Below are positions 8,269 through 16,335 of a stretch of DNA of 28,575 nt, one piece after another; the stretch's first letter is position 1; each line of letters starts with the position of its first letter. The translations under genes and the position numbers were made by a program. The stretch spans positions 1 to 28,575 of the forward strand of contig CALQZM010000003.1 of the NCBI GenBank assembly GCA_943349385.1, written 5' to 3'. This DNA is from Candidatus Peribacteria bacterium (GTDB taxonomy: Bacteria; Patescibacteriota; Gracilibacteria; UBA1369; GCA-2718715). The notes under the pieces are model-generated. The model had not been told where the DNA came from. It was given only the letters and a program-made list of their open reading frames with translations, and ran no database searches.

Positions 8269-8748
8269 TTATAGTTGAAAGCAGTTTTGAATTTTATTGT
8301 CTTTTAAATGACATGTAAGAGTTGAAACTCCTTCTTGGTTCCAAAGTGTGATGGTTTGGTGATTGTTTTGACTGTCGAATAAAATTATGGCTCTCGATTC
8401 AAAGTCTTTAATTTCGGTTATGTTTTCAGTTTCTCTAATATTTGGATTTTGAATCCGTTCTCCAATTGCTGTTGTATAAAATGCAATTAGTCTCTCTGGA
8501 TTTGGACTACCACTTTTAAAATTTAGCTCAAAAGAATTAAGGCTATCAATGGAATTATTGGCAATTTCCTCGTTCGTTTCTTCGGAATCTTGGATTGCGT
8601 CGGATTGCTTATTTAATATAAGAACTGTAGCTATGGCAGTTGAAATTAGGCTTGTTATTATTACGCAATTTCTATTTCTTTCTTTTCTTTTTTTGCGCTC
8701 GCTTAATATTTCAAACTGGTAATGTCGTAAATTAGTAGGTTTTTTCAT
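8269..8748 (-). CDS. Small membrane-anchored protein, function unknown
   Basis: 159 residues. A very basic N-terminal tail (KKRKERNR, about 18-25) precedes one membrane helix (about 28-45), then an acidic Ser/Glu/Asn linker (50-75). A small extracytoplasmic domain follows, with PNPERLIAFYTTAIGERI, a beta-like stretch RAIILFDSQNNHQTITLWN, and two cysteines near the end that could pair. The positive-inside rule predicts N-in, C-out. I do not recognise the family. It ends convergently with the sugar transferase, 32 nt away, and diverges from secA. Its promoter contains a 12-bp palindrome, so it may be regulated. Ends in TAA. Confidence 0.75.
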   Translation of the reverse strand: MKKPTNLRHYQFEILSERKKRKERNRNCVIITSLISTAIATVLILNKQSDAIQDSEETNEEIANNSIDSLNSFELNFKSGSPNPERLIAFYTTAIGERIQNPNIRETENITEIKDFESRAIILFDSQNNHQTITLWNQEGVSTLTCHLKDNKIQNCFQL

Positions 8749-8766
8749 GAATGAATATAGGTTGTT

Positions 8767-8797
8767 ATAATACTACTAGTAGTTCTATATTTGTCAA
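8767..8797 (-). promoter_or_regulatory. Promoter of the small anchored protein with an operator-like palindrome
   Basis: Minus strand: perfect -35 TTGACA (8797-8792), 19-nt spacer, TATTAT (8772-8767). The ATG is 18 nt downstream. The perfect 12-bp palindrome ACTACTAGTAGT (8772-8783) fills the spacer and touches the -10 box. The long spacer plus palindrome looks like a repressor or MerR-type activator target (inference). Confidence 0.5.
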
Positions 8798-8844
8798 CTA
8801 CTATGACAGAGTTATTAGCGGAATTGTTTTACTTATTTTAGATA

Positions 8845-8874
8845 TTGGCTTATTTTATTTTGTGCCTTTATAAT
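8845..8874 (+). promoter_or_regulatory. Probable secA promoter, almost leaderless
   Basis: TTGGCT (8845-8850), 18-nt spacer, TATAAT (8869-8874). The secA ATG is only 15 nt after the -10, so transcription would start about 8 nt upstream of the start codon, leaving room for at most a weak GAAAAG. Confidence 0.45.
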
Positions 8875-8889
8875 TAATTACTTGAAAAG

Positions 8890-11286
8890 ATGGTCTTAAA
8901 GAAAATTGCTCAATTTTTAGCAGGAGATTCCAATGCTACTGCACTAAAAAAAGCCGCTGTAAAATTACCGATTATTAATGAATTGTACGATAAATATAGT
9001 ATTGAACTAACAACTGAAGAGTCTTTTAAACAAAAAACTACTGAGTTTAAAGAACGTATTGCGGGTGGTGAAACTTTAGATTCCCTATTACCTGAAGCAT
9101 TTGCATTGGTAAAAGCTGCTGCGAAATTTATTTGTGGACGGTCTTGGGATGTTCGTGGACGAGATATTACTTGGAATATGGTCCATTATGATGTTCAGTT
9201 ACTTGGTGGAATAGTTTTACACGAAGGTAAAATTACCGAAATGAAAACAGGTGAAGGTAAAACTTTAGTATGTTCCTTGCCAATATACTTAAACGCATTA
9301 TGTGGCAAAGGTGTTTATTTAGTTACTGTTAATGATTATTTAGCTCAAAGAGATGCTGAATGGATGGGTGGGCTTTATGAATTTTTAGGTTTAAGTACTG
9401 GGGTAGTAATTCCGGGTCAAGATTTTGATACTAAAAAGAAGATGTACGAATGTGATATTGTTTACGGCACAAATAATGAATTTGGATTCGATTATCTTCG
9501 TGACAATATGGCTACAACTAAAGAAAATGTAGTGCAAAGAAATTTGTATTTTGCAATCGTGGATGAAGTAGATTCTATTTTGATTGATGAAGCGAGAACT
9601 CCGTTGATTATTTCTGCTGCTGCTGAGGAATCGACTAAAAAATATTCTCAATATAAAGATTTAGTAAAAATCCTAAAAGAAAATGAAGATTATAATATTG
9701 ATGAGAAGCAAAAAGTTGTAACATTGACGGAAGACGGAATTAAAAAAATGGAAAACTTACTTGGAATCGAAAATATATATACCGAAGGCGGATTTAAAGA
9801 GATCCATCATATTGAACAGGCTTTGAAAGCTAGAGCTATATTTAGACGAGACGTTGATTACATGGTGAAAGACGGTGAAGTTCTAATTGTAGATGAGTTT
9901 ACCGGCCGTTTAATGCCAGGACGAAGGTATTCAGATGGTTTACACCAAGCAATAGAGGCTAAAGAAGATGTTGAAGTGCAAAGAGAAAGTCGAACCTTAG
10001 CGACTGTAACTTTTCAAAATTACTTTAGGCTGTTTGAAAAATTGGCAGGTATGACAGGTACAGCTAAAACAGAAGAAGAAGAATTTTATAAGATTTATGG
10101 TTTACAAGTAGTTGTTATCCCTACAAATCGGCCAGTTCAACGGCAAGACTTATCTGATTTAATTTTCAAATCACATCAAGGTAAATTTTTGGCCGTTGCA
10201 GATAAAACAAAAGAGGTTAGCGCTACAGGGCAGCCAGTTTTAATTGGTACTGTATCAGTTGAGAAATCTGAAATGTTAAGCAAGGTTCTTTCTATTAAAG
10301 GAGTAAAACATAATGTCTTGAATGCAAAACAGCATGAAAAAGAAGCCGAAATCGTAGCAGGCGCAGGTAATAAGGGTGCCGTTACTATAGCCACAAATAT
10401 GGCTGGCCGAGGTACTGATATTAAACTTGGTGAAGGTGTTGAAGAATTAGGAGGCTTATATGTGGTAGGAACAGAAAGACACGAAAGTAGACGGATTGAT
10501 CATCAGCTTCGTGGTCGTTCTGGTCGGCAAGGTGACCGAGGTTATTCGCAATTTTACGTTTCTATGGATGATGATTTGATGCGGATTTTTGGTGGCGATC
10601 GAGTGAAAAGAGCTATGGAAGCATTGAACATGCCAGAAGATATGCCAATTACTAATGGATTTATAACTTCTTCAATTGAAAGTGCTCAAAAACGAGTTGA
10701 AGGTCGTAATTTTGATGTGAGAAAGCACATTGTTGAGTACGATGATGTAATGAATTACCATCGTGAAATTATTTACAAACGTAGAAAGCAAATTTTATTT
10801 GAAGAAAATATTAAAAATGAAATTTTAGTCTTATTAGAAAAAGAGGCTGAACAGGTTGTTTTAAGTCATAGAATGCATGATGGTACATATGATTATGTTG
10901 AAATCTTACAAGTATTAAAGGCTTACGGAATTGAATTTACTGCCTCTTTAGAACTTGAATTATCTAATATTTTAGTTACAGAAGACTTAATTTTGTTTGT
11001 AAGAAAACTAACTTGGGAAAGATACGAAAAATTAGAAGCCTCTGTTGCAACTCCTGAATTAATGCGAAAAATAGAACGAGAAGTGTATTTATCTACAATT
11101 GATACCTTATGGATGGAGCATATTGACGATATGATGTACTTAAGGCAGAATGTAGCGCTACATGCTTATGGTCAGAAAGATCCACTCCTTGAATATAAAG
11201 ACAGAGGGTACAATATGTTTCAAGACTTGTTAAGTAATGTTAGATCTGGCGTAGTAAGTACTTTGCTTAAAGTTCAGGTAAATTAG
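8890..11286 (+). CDS. secA: Preprotein translocase ATPase SecA
   Basis: Motor of the Sec translocon, which pushes preproteins such as the SLH protein through SecYEG at the inner face of the membrane. 798 residues. NBD1 has MKTGEGKT (Walker A, 118-125) and DEVDSILIDEART (225-237, DEAD-like Walker B). The preprotein-crosslinking domain lies between them and the second nucleotide-binding half. NBD2 carries NMAGRGTDI and QLRGRSGRQGDRG, and the scaffold/wing region ends at LLKVQVN. The cysteine-rich zinc-binding SecB tail of longer SecAs is absent, as in many reduced genomes. Ends in TAG. Monocistronic. Confidence 0.98.
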   Translation: MVLKKIAQFLAGDSNATALKKAAVKLPIINELYDKYSIELTTEESFKQKTTEFKERIAGGETLDSLLPEAFALVKAAAKFICGRSWDVRGRDITWNMVHYDVQLLGGIVLHEGKITEMKTGEGKTLVCSLPIYLNALCGKGVYLVTVNDYLAQRDAEWMGGLYEFLGLSTGVVIPGQDFDTKKKMYECDIVYGTNNEFGFDYLRDNMATTKENVVQRNLYFAIVDEVDSILIDEARTPLIISAAAEESTKKYSQYKDLVKILKENEDYNIDEKQKVVTLTEDGIKKMENLLGIENIYTEGGFKEIHHIEQALKARAIFRRDVDYMVKDGEVLIVDEFTGRLMPGRRYSDGLHQAIEAKEDVEVQRESRTLATVTFQNYFRLFEKLAGMTGTAKTEEEEFYKIYGLQVVVIPTNRPVQRQDLSDLIFKSHQGKFLAVADKTKEVSATGQPVLIGTVSVEKSEMLSKVLSIKGVKHNVLNAKQHEKEAEIVAGAGNKGAVTIATNMAGRGTDIKLGEGVEELGGLYVVGTERHESRRIDHQLRGRSGRQGDRGYSQFYVSMDDDLMRIFGGDRVKRAMEALNMPEDMPITNGFITSSIESAQKRVEGRNFDVRKHIVEYDDVMNYHREIIYKRRKQILFEENIKNEILVLLEKEAEQVVLSHRMHDGTYDYVEILQVLKAYGIEFTASLELELSNILVTEDLILFVRKLTWERYEKLEASVATPELMRKIEREVYLSTIDTLWMEHIDDMMYLRQNVALHAYGQKDPLLEYKDRGYNMFQDLLSNVRSGVVSTLLKVQVN

Positions 11287-11398
11287 TATTAATAAAGTCA
11301 GAACGGTTGGTGTTGTTATTTTTTTAGAACAGAATCTTAGCTGTGTGTCTTTACATAACGTTGATAGATGTTAAGGTGTGTTATCTTAATATTGTTTT

Positions 11399-12016
11399 AT
11401 GCTTAGTTTATTAACAAAATTTGGGTTATCTCCTAAAATGATTGATGTTTATTTTGCTCTGTTACAAAATCCAGACATTTCAATTTTGACTTTATCAAAT
11501 ACTCTAAAAATTAATCGAACTAGTTTGTACAATTATTTAATTGAGCTTAAAGATAGGGGACTTGCCTATAAAATGCCTAATTCCAATTGGCGAGCAGTTG
11601 ATCCTGAAGTCGTAATGAGCGACTTTCAATTGGATCTTAGGATGTTAAAATTAACTTTTGATAAATTAGGAAAAGATATCTTAGAGTCGTCTCATACTAA
11701 GTATTTTGATAATAAATATTCACTTTTTAGAGCAATTCTTGAAGCGATTAAAGTTGCAAGTAATGTAGTTGTGATTAGTGGGAATTGTAATTTATTACTT
11801 AAAATAAAGAAAATCTCACTTAATAAAAAGCAAAACTTAATTGTTTATTCTTCGGTTGAAGACAGTTCAGAATTTGTTTCTTATTTCTTGAAATATTTGG
11901 ATTTTATGGATTTAATTTTGCTAGATGGGAAATTGTTCATTATTTTCCGTGATGGTCTATTTGGATTGCTGCTAGAAGATAAGGTATTATATGCTAGGAT
12001 TGAGTCTTATATTTAG
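11399..12016 (+). CDS. TrmB-family-like transcriptional regulator, short form
   Basis: 205 residues. The N-terminal winged helix (about 1-60) has the TrmB pattern: LLTKFGLSPKMIDVYFALL, then LSNTLKINRTSLYNYLIEL as the recognition helices. A helical linker (about 75-100) follows, then a shortened alpha/beta domain (VVVISGNCNLLL, LDFMDLILLDGKLFIIF). It resembles the phospholipase-D-like effector half of TrmB proteins but is about 50 residues shorter than the regulator at 13421. It lies 70 nt upstream of a methyltransferase gene that has its own promoter. An inverted repeat TTAAG/CTTAA (11371-11375/11385-11389) just before the ATG could be its operator. Ends in TAG. Confidence 0.75.
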   Translation: MLSLLTKFGLSPKMIDVYFALLQNPDISILTLSNTLKINRTSLYNYLIELKDRGLAYKMPNSNWRAVDPEVVMSDFQLDLRMLKLTFDKLGKDILESSHTKYFDNKYSLFRAILEAIKVASNVVVISGNCNLLLKIKKISLNKKQNLIVYSSVEDSSEFVSYFLKYLDFMDLILLDGKLFIIFRDGLFGLLLEDKVLYARIESYI

Positions 12017-12025
12017 AAAATGGGC

Positions 12026-12053
12026 TTTACATCCAGTTTAATCCTTGTATAAT
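12026..12053 (+). promoter_or_regulatory. Promoter of the methyltransferase gene
   Basis: TTTACA (12026-12031), 16-nt spacer, TATAAT (12048-12053), starting 10 nt after the preceding stop codon. The ATG is 33 nt after the -10. Confidence 0.6.
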
Positions 12054-12086
12054 TTTGAGCCTTAGTATTAATCTTAAGTTTTAATA

Positions 12087-13424
12087 ATGTCGCAAGGTTT
12101 AAATTCAACTCGAAAAGGATTAGATGAAACAGAAAAGCTAGCTATTTCAGGCTCGCCAGAAGTAGTAGAGGCAGTCCCAAATCAAGTAGATGTTGATTAT
12201 CAAAACCTATCGTTGCAGGCTATTGACCGTATACTCTCCCCGGATTTTGACTTTAAACCGGATTTACTAACACGTGCTAATACTGCTTACAGAGCTAATG
12301 CAGCTATCAATAGTACCGATTGGAGAAAAACTGATTTAATGGCTCCGCCTGAGTACTATGAATTAGTTGAGATTTTGAACGAAGTAATTCAATCTGGCAG
12401 ATTACCGATGGGCTTTCCGTATGAAGGTGATTTATGGGACCAATTAGTGCATAATCCTAATTATATTTTCGCTAGACTCGCTAGGCTGCAGTTTGTGACC
12501 GTTTTACCTACTGTTTATAATGCAATTAATGCATTACCTTCATTAGAACATTCTGATTCTATTACAGTCGTAATTCTAGGCGTTGGTAATGGTGATGAGA
12601 TTGGGGATATTCTTGATAATTTTTCGGTTAAAGGTGATTTTAATAAAGCCCATGGTAAAAAAGTAAATTTTTTGGTTATTGATCAAAATATTGAGGCTTT
12701 AGCAGATTTAAAAAGTAGGTTCGCAACTGAGTATCCGGCAGGCCCTGAAAATTCTAGTATTCGTTATGGTGATGATTTTAGTATTTTTACAGTACAAGAA
12801 GATTTTACTACGGCTAAATTAGATTCTATGTTTGGTGAAGGCAGTAAATTGCCAGAACATTTAAAGAGTGATGTTCCTCGGTGGTTAGTTATAAAAGGTA
12901 TAACTTCTGGTAATATGGAAGTTGAAAAATTAAGTGAAGTTGGTAATAACTTCTTAAGAGAAGGAGATTTATATTATTTAGATGCTGCGGTAGCGCCTAA
13001 ATCTTTAAGTCCTGAATATGTAAGTCAAGTTATTGAGAATTACGATTCTGTTGAATTTAGAAATTTAGCCAGTCATAGATTTTATCGATTGTTGGGTTTA
13101 TGTGGTGTTGATCAATCTGAAATTAGTAGTTGTTTTGGTGCCGATGGTAGAGATAAAAATTTAGAAGCAGTGCACTCAGTTGAAAATGGGGCAGTGAGTG
13201 TTAAATTGGTTTATTCAATGCCTGAAACTTGGACTAAAAGATTTAAAAAAAGTGCTTATGTTAAGCATACAGTGGGTGAAACTTTAAAAATTGTTTGCTA
13301 TCAATCAGATCGAAGAATTACCGATGTAATTACTCGTAGTTTGAGTACTGATTTTGAAACTTTACAAACTAGTTCTTTGGTAGTTCCCCAAATGTTGTGG
13401 TATTTAGGCGAAAAAAAAATTTAA
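12087..13424 (+). CDS. SAM-dependent methyltransferase, EgtD-like (Methyltransf_33 type)
   Basis: 445 residues, cytoplasmic. After a non-conserved N-terminal tail (1-60), a helical part precedes a Rossmann methyltransferase core. Motif I-like VVILGVGNGDEIGDIL lies at 161-176, and the end of strand 2, FLVIDQN, at 195-201 carries the acidic residue expected to bind SAM ribose. The C-terminal part has HTVGETLKIVCYQSDRRITD followed by a short helix and a final strand, which recalls the histidine N-alpha-methyltransferase EgtD. Family assignment is by pattern recognition and moderate. The substrate is unknown, and no EgtB partner is in the window. Its TAA stop overlaps, on the opposite strand, the stop of the TrmB regulator at 13421 (shared TTAA). 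Confidence 0.6.
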   Translation: MSQGLNSTRKGLDETEKLAISGSPEVVEAVPNQVDVDYQNLSLQAIDRILSPDFDFKPDLLTRANTAYRANAAINSTDWRKTDLMAPPEYYELVEILNEVIQSGRLPMGFPYEGDLWDQLVHNPNYIFARLARLQFVTVLPTVYNAINALPSLEHSDSITVVILGVGNGDEIGDILDNFSVKGDFNKAHGKKVNFLVIDQNIEALADLKSRFATEYPAGPENSSIRYGDDFSIFTVQEDFTTAKLDSMFGEGSKLPEHLKSDVPRWLVIKGITSGNMEVEKLSEVGNNFLREGDLYYLDAAVAPKSLSPEYVSQVIENYDSVEFRNLASHRFYRLLGLCGVDQSEISSCFGADGRDKNLEAVHSVENGAVSVKLVYSMPETWTKRFKKSAYVKHTVGETLKIVCYQSDRRITDVITRSLSTDFETLQTSSLVVPQMLWYLGEKKI

Positions 13425-14188
13425 GTTTTTTTAGAATTTTTACTGCAGTATAGTTTGGCTAGAGTGTGAATCGTAATTAAGGCATCGGCGATTTTATTGT
13501 TCTCTATAATTACGCCTGAATACTCTTCGCCACCGTATGAAATAAGGGCTACTTTGTTGTCATAAATATTAATTTCAATTTCAAAAGGTAGATCTTCTTT
13601 GTAAAAGTAGGTGGTTCTAAGGTGAGCTTTATCTTTATTTGAAACTTCGATGGCTTTATTACTTACCGGTGTAATAACTTCGATTGATATGTTGTTTTTA
13701 ACTCTAGTTGGAATATAGTCTTTAAAAATAAATTCTGAAAGTTGGGTGGGGATTGTGTGGATTCCCCAAAATGATTTTATAGTGTTGCTCGCAGTTAAAG
13801 TGTCTTGGTAAACTGCTTTAACTCCATCTAGTCCTTCAAAAAATTGCACTTTAGGTTTAATGCTTCTTTTTTCAGTAATTTGGTTGAATGCCTCTAAATT
13901 GGCGCTTATTAGATCTTCTTGGTTGGTCAGATTTTGTTTTTTCTCTTTTAAGTATATTAAAAAATGTTCTGGTGAATTTGCTGAGTAGTACAAAACTTTA
14001 CGTTTGCTGTAGGAGTGAATTAATCCTTTTTGGCTTAGTTCTTCTAAAATTAAGTAGGTCGTAGTTCGGTTTAGAGTAGCTTTTTTGGCAATTATGCTTA
14101 CTGGTTGAGTCCCAAGTTCTAGCATTGCTAAATAGATTTTACTTTCTTTTTCTGACAATCCTATTGATTGTAGTACTTGAATTAACAT
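13421..14188 (-). CDS. TrmB-family transcriptional regulator
   Basis: 255 residues. Winged helix (about 1-70): LQSIGLSEKESKIYLAMLEL, then IAKKATLNRTTTYLILEEL. Coiled-coil linker about 75-108. The TrmB effector domain (about 112-250) starts at KPKVQFFEGLDGVKAVYQDT and includes IEVITPVSNKA and KVALISYGGEEYSGVII. Members of this family usually sense sugars or control transporters and membrane genes. It lies 196 nt downstream of the exporter operon on the same strand, so that operon is its likely target (inference). A decayed, internally deleted second copy sits on the other side of the exporter at 18202-18368. Ends in TAA, overlapping the convergent methyltransferase stop by 4 nt. Confidence 0.88.
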   Translation of the reverse strand: MLIQVLQSIGLSEKESKIYLAMLELGTQPVSIIAKKATLNRTTTYLILEELSQKGLIHSYSKRKVLYYSANSPEHFLIYLKEKKQNLTNQEDLISANLEAFNQITEKRSIKPKVQFFEGLDGVKAVYQDTLTASNTIKSFWGIHTIPTQLSEFIFKDYIPTRVKNNISIEVITPVSNKAIEVSNKDKAHLRTTYFYKEDLPFEIEINIYDNKVALISYGGEEYSGVIIENNKIADALITIHTLAKLYCSKNSKKT

Positions 14189-14227
14189 AATATGTGTTGT
14201 TATTTATTTTCAACAAATGTCTTTATT

Positions 14228-14252
14228 ATTATATAGTAAGCCTTTACGTAAA
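14228..14252 (-). promoter_or_regulatory. Promoter/operator region of the TrmB regulator
   Basis: Minus-strand TATAAT (14233-14228) lies 39 nt before the ATG at 14188. The palindrome TTTACGTAAA (14243-14252) sits just upstream, and TTGTT-N10-AACAA (14197-14216) in the leader. The leader inverted repeat is kept in the decayed copy at 18377-18396, whereas the palindrome is mutated there. Confidence 0.4.
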
Positions 14253-14291
14253 AGCAAATGCTATTGTAGGGCGTGCTTGACGATTAAATTG

Positions 14292-14316
14292 CAAATAGTC
14301 TATTATTGACTATTTG
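14292..14316. repeat. Perfect 9-bp inverted repeat between exporter operon and regulator
   Basis: CAAATAGTC and GACTATTTG around a 7-nt loop. On the minus strand it follows the permease stop by about 70 nt and precedes the regulator promoter. It could end the exporter transcript (no clear T-run) or be an operator. In the decayed copy (about 18472-18496) the right arm has been lost. Confidence 0.6.
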
Positions 14317-14384
14317 AGTAGTTTGTTTGAAGTAAGACTAAAAAAGGTTGCAAGGCATTTGGATCTAAAATTCTAAGCTACTGC

Positions 14385-15617
14385 CTACTCGTATCGTAAG
14401 GCTTCGATTGGATTTTTTTTGGCTGCTTTTGAGGCTGGATAGATTCCAAATATTAGTCCGACTGATGCAGAAACTCCTACTCCTAAAAGGACTGCGTTGA
14501 TTGGGAAGACGAATTTCCATTCTTGAACTAAGGTTTGAGATAAATAGATAGAGGTGACGTAGGCAATAATTGTTCCAAAGATTATGCCAACTAGGCCGCC
14601 AAGGCTGGTAAGAATTACAGATTCAAATAAAAATTGAGTTAAAATGTTCTTTTGAGTGGCACCAAGTGCTTTGCGTAAGCCTATTTCTTTGGTTCTTTCG
14701 GTCACAGAAACCAGCATTATGTTCATAACTCCTACTCCTCCAACGACTAGAGAAATAGCTACAACTGCTACTAAAAAGGCTGTTAGTGTAGATAAAATTG
14801 TACCAACTTGTTCTACAAGGGCTTGTTGGGTTTGGACTCTAAAGTCATCTTCTTCGCCTGTGGCAATGTTTCTTGATTGTCTAACGATGTTTGTTGTGTC
14901 GAATACAACTTTTTCTACATTTTCGGCGTTGTCGGCTCGAAGGTTAATTTGTACAAATGTGTTTTCGCCAGTTAAGTAGGTTTGGGCTGTGGTATAGGGA
15001 ATTAATACAAGCTCATCAACATCAAAAAATACAATCCGGCCAGTGGTTGGAAAAACTCCTCCAATCCTGAACCTTTGGTCTCCTATTTTTATTGTTCGCC
15101 CTACTACTGATTCGCTGGTGTCAAATAGTTGTCTTTTTACTTCTTGTCCAATTATTGCAACTTTACTTCGAGATCGAATTTCTTCTTCTGAAAAAGGTAC
15201 TCCTTCGGTTGGATAAATATTAAAACTTTCTATAAAAAATTGGGCGATACTGCCAAATATAGCAGGTCTATAGGTTTTATTTTCGTTTGAAACTAGTTCG
15301 CTGACTGTAACTATTGGACTTGCTGAAGCAAGATTTGGAATGTTTCCTGGTTCAATAATGGCTTCGTAGTCTTCGACTGTTAAAGTTTGAGTTCTAGATT
15401 GAGTATTTAAACTTCCGTCTCCACCTTGAACAACCACACTTTCGGCTCCTAAATTACTGATTTGTCCTATGATTAATTTTTGGGCTCCTGACCCTAGCGC
15501 CATAACTACAATAATAGCCGCTACACCAATTACAATTCCTAAAACAGTCAGGAGAGATCTGGATTTTTGAGAAAGTAAACTTTTTATTGCGGTATTTAGA
15601 GTGTGTTTTAGGTGCAT
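14385..15617 (-). CDS. MacB-like ABC transporter permease (FtsX/MacB fold)
   Basis: 410 residues. First membrane helix about 21-43 (SLLTVLGIVIGVAAIIVVMA). A large extracytoplasmic MacB periplasmic-core domain follows (about 50-270), then three membrane helices (about 275-300, 325-350 and 372-395). Conserved FtsX-domain sequences are VGGVGVMNIMLVSVTERTKE and IGLRKALGATQKNIL, and the end is KAAKKNPIEALRYE. It is separate from its ATPase, unlike E. coli MacB. It starts 1 nt after the ATPase stop, as third gene of an adaptor-ATPase-permease operon. Such systems act as mechanotransmission exporters of peptides, lipids or drugs. The substrate is unknown. Ends in TAG. Confidence 0.95.
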   Translation of the reverse strand: MHLKHTLNTAIKSLLSQKSRSLLTVLGIVIGVAAIIVVMALGSGAQKLIIGQISNLGAESVVVQGGDGSLNTQSRTQTLTVEDYEAIIEPGNIPNLASASPIVTVSELVSNENKTYRPAIFGSIAQFFIESFNIYPTEGVPFSEEEIRSRSKVAIIGQEVKRQLFDTSESVVGRTIKIGDQRFRIGGVFPTTGRIVFFDVDELVLIPYTTAQTYLTGENTFVQINLRADNAENVEKVVFDTTNIVRQSRNIATGEEDDFRVQTQQALVEQVGTILSTLTAFLVAVVAISLVVGGVGVMNIMLVSVTERTKEIGLRKALGATQKNILTQFLFESVILTSLGGLVGIIFGTIIAYVTSIYLSQTLVQEWKFVFPINAVLLGVGVSASVGLIFGIYPASKAAKKNPIEALRYE

Positions 15618-15618
15618 T

Positions 15619-16335
15619 TTATTTTTGGTAACCTAATTTTGCGATTTTTCTGTTTTTTACTTTTTTGTCTGATTCTATTCGGCCGTCTTTTATGTAGATT
15701 ATTCTTTCGGCGTGTTCGGCAGTTGATGTTTCGTGAGTAATTAAAACTACTGTATGTCCTTGTTCTGAATTAAGTTTTTGTAAGGTTTCCATCACAGATT
15801 GGCCTGATTTGGAATCCAAATTACCTGTTGGTTCATCTGCAAAAATTACGCTTGGATTATTGATTAGCGCTCTTGCGATAGCTACTCTTTGTTTTTCTCC
15901 GCCAGATAAATTGTAAACAGGATAATTGATTCTATGAGTTAATCCTACTTGTTCTATTGCTTGCTTAATTCTTTTGTCCCAATCTTTCTGCGGACTATTT
16001 GAGTAAATTAAAGGTAATTTTACATTTTCGTATACTGATTCTACGTTAAGAAGATTAAAAGATTGAAATACGAATCCCATTTCTTGATTTCTTACATGGG
16101 CTGCTTCTTCTTGATTGTAGTTTTCGTAAAGTTTTCCTTTAAAAAAATATTCACCATCAGTGTAATCTAGTAAAAATCCTAATATGTGAAGGATTGTTGA
16201 TTTTCCAGACCCTGAAGGTCCCATTACAGAAACGAATTCACCCTTTTTTATCTTAAAGTTTATGTCAAATAAGATTTGAGTTTCATTAAGGTTTTGGAAT
16301 TTCTTTGTTAAATTTTTGACTTCGAAAAGTTCCAT
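15619..16335 (-). CDS. ABC transporter ATP-binding protein (MacB/LolD type)
   Basis: 238 residues, the ATPase that drives the permease encoded next to it. Walker A GPSGSGKST (39-47), Q-loop at Q91 in FVFQSFNLL, signature LSGGEKQR (143-150), Walker B VIFADEPTGNLD (163-174) and H-loop His201. ADEPTGNLDSKSG is typical of the MacB/LolD/FtsE subgroup. Its ATG overlaps the last base of the adaptor's TAA stop (TAATG), so the two are translationally coupled. The C-terminus is short and basic. Ends in TAA. Confidence 0.97.
   Translation of the reverse strand: MELFEVKNLTKKFQNLNETQILFDINFKIKKGEFVSVMGPSGSGKSTILHILGFLLDYTDGEYFFKGKLYENYNQEEAAHVRNQEMGFVFQSFNLLNVESVYENVKLPLIYSNSPQKDWDKRIKQAIEQVGLTHRINYPVYNLSGGEKQRVAIARALINNPSVIFADEPTGNLDSKSGQSVMETLQKLNSEQGHTVVLITHETSTAEHAERIIYIKDGRIESDKKVKNRKIAKLGYQK

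Noticed and set aside
14656..14979. Plus-strand ORF inside the permease gene
   Set aside because: Antisense shadow of a well-conserved permease, with no start signal and no family resemblance.
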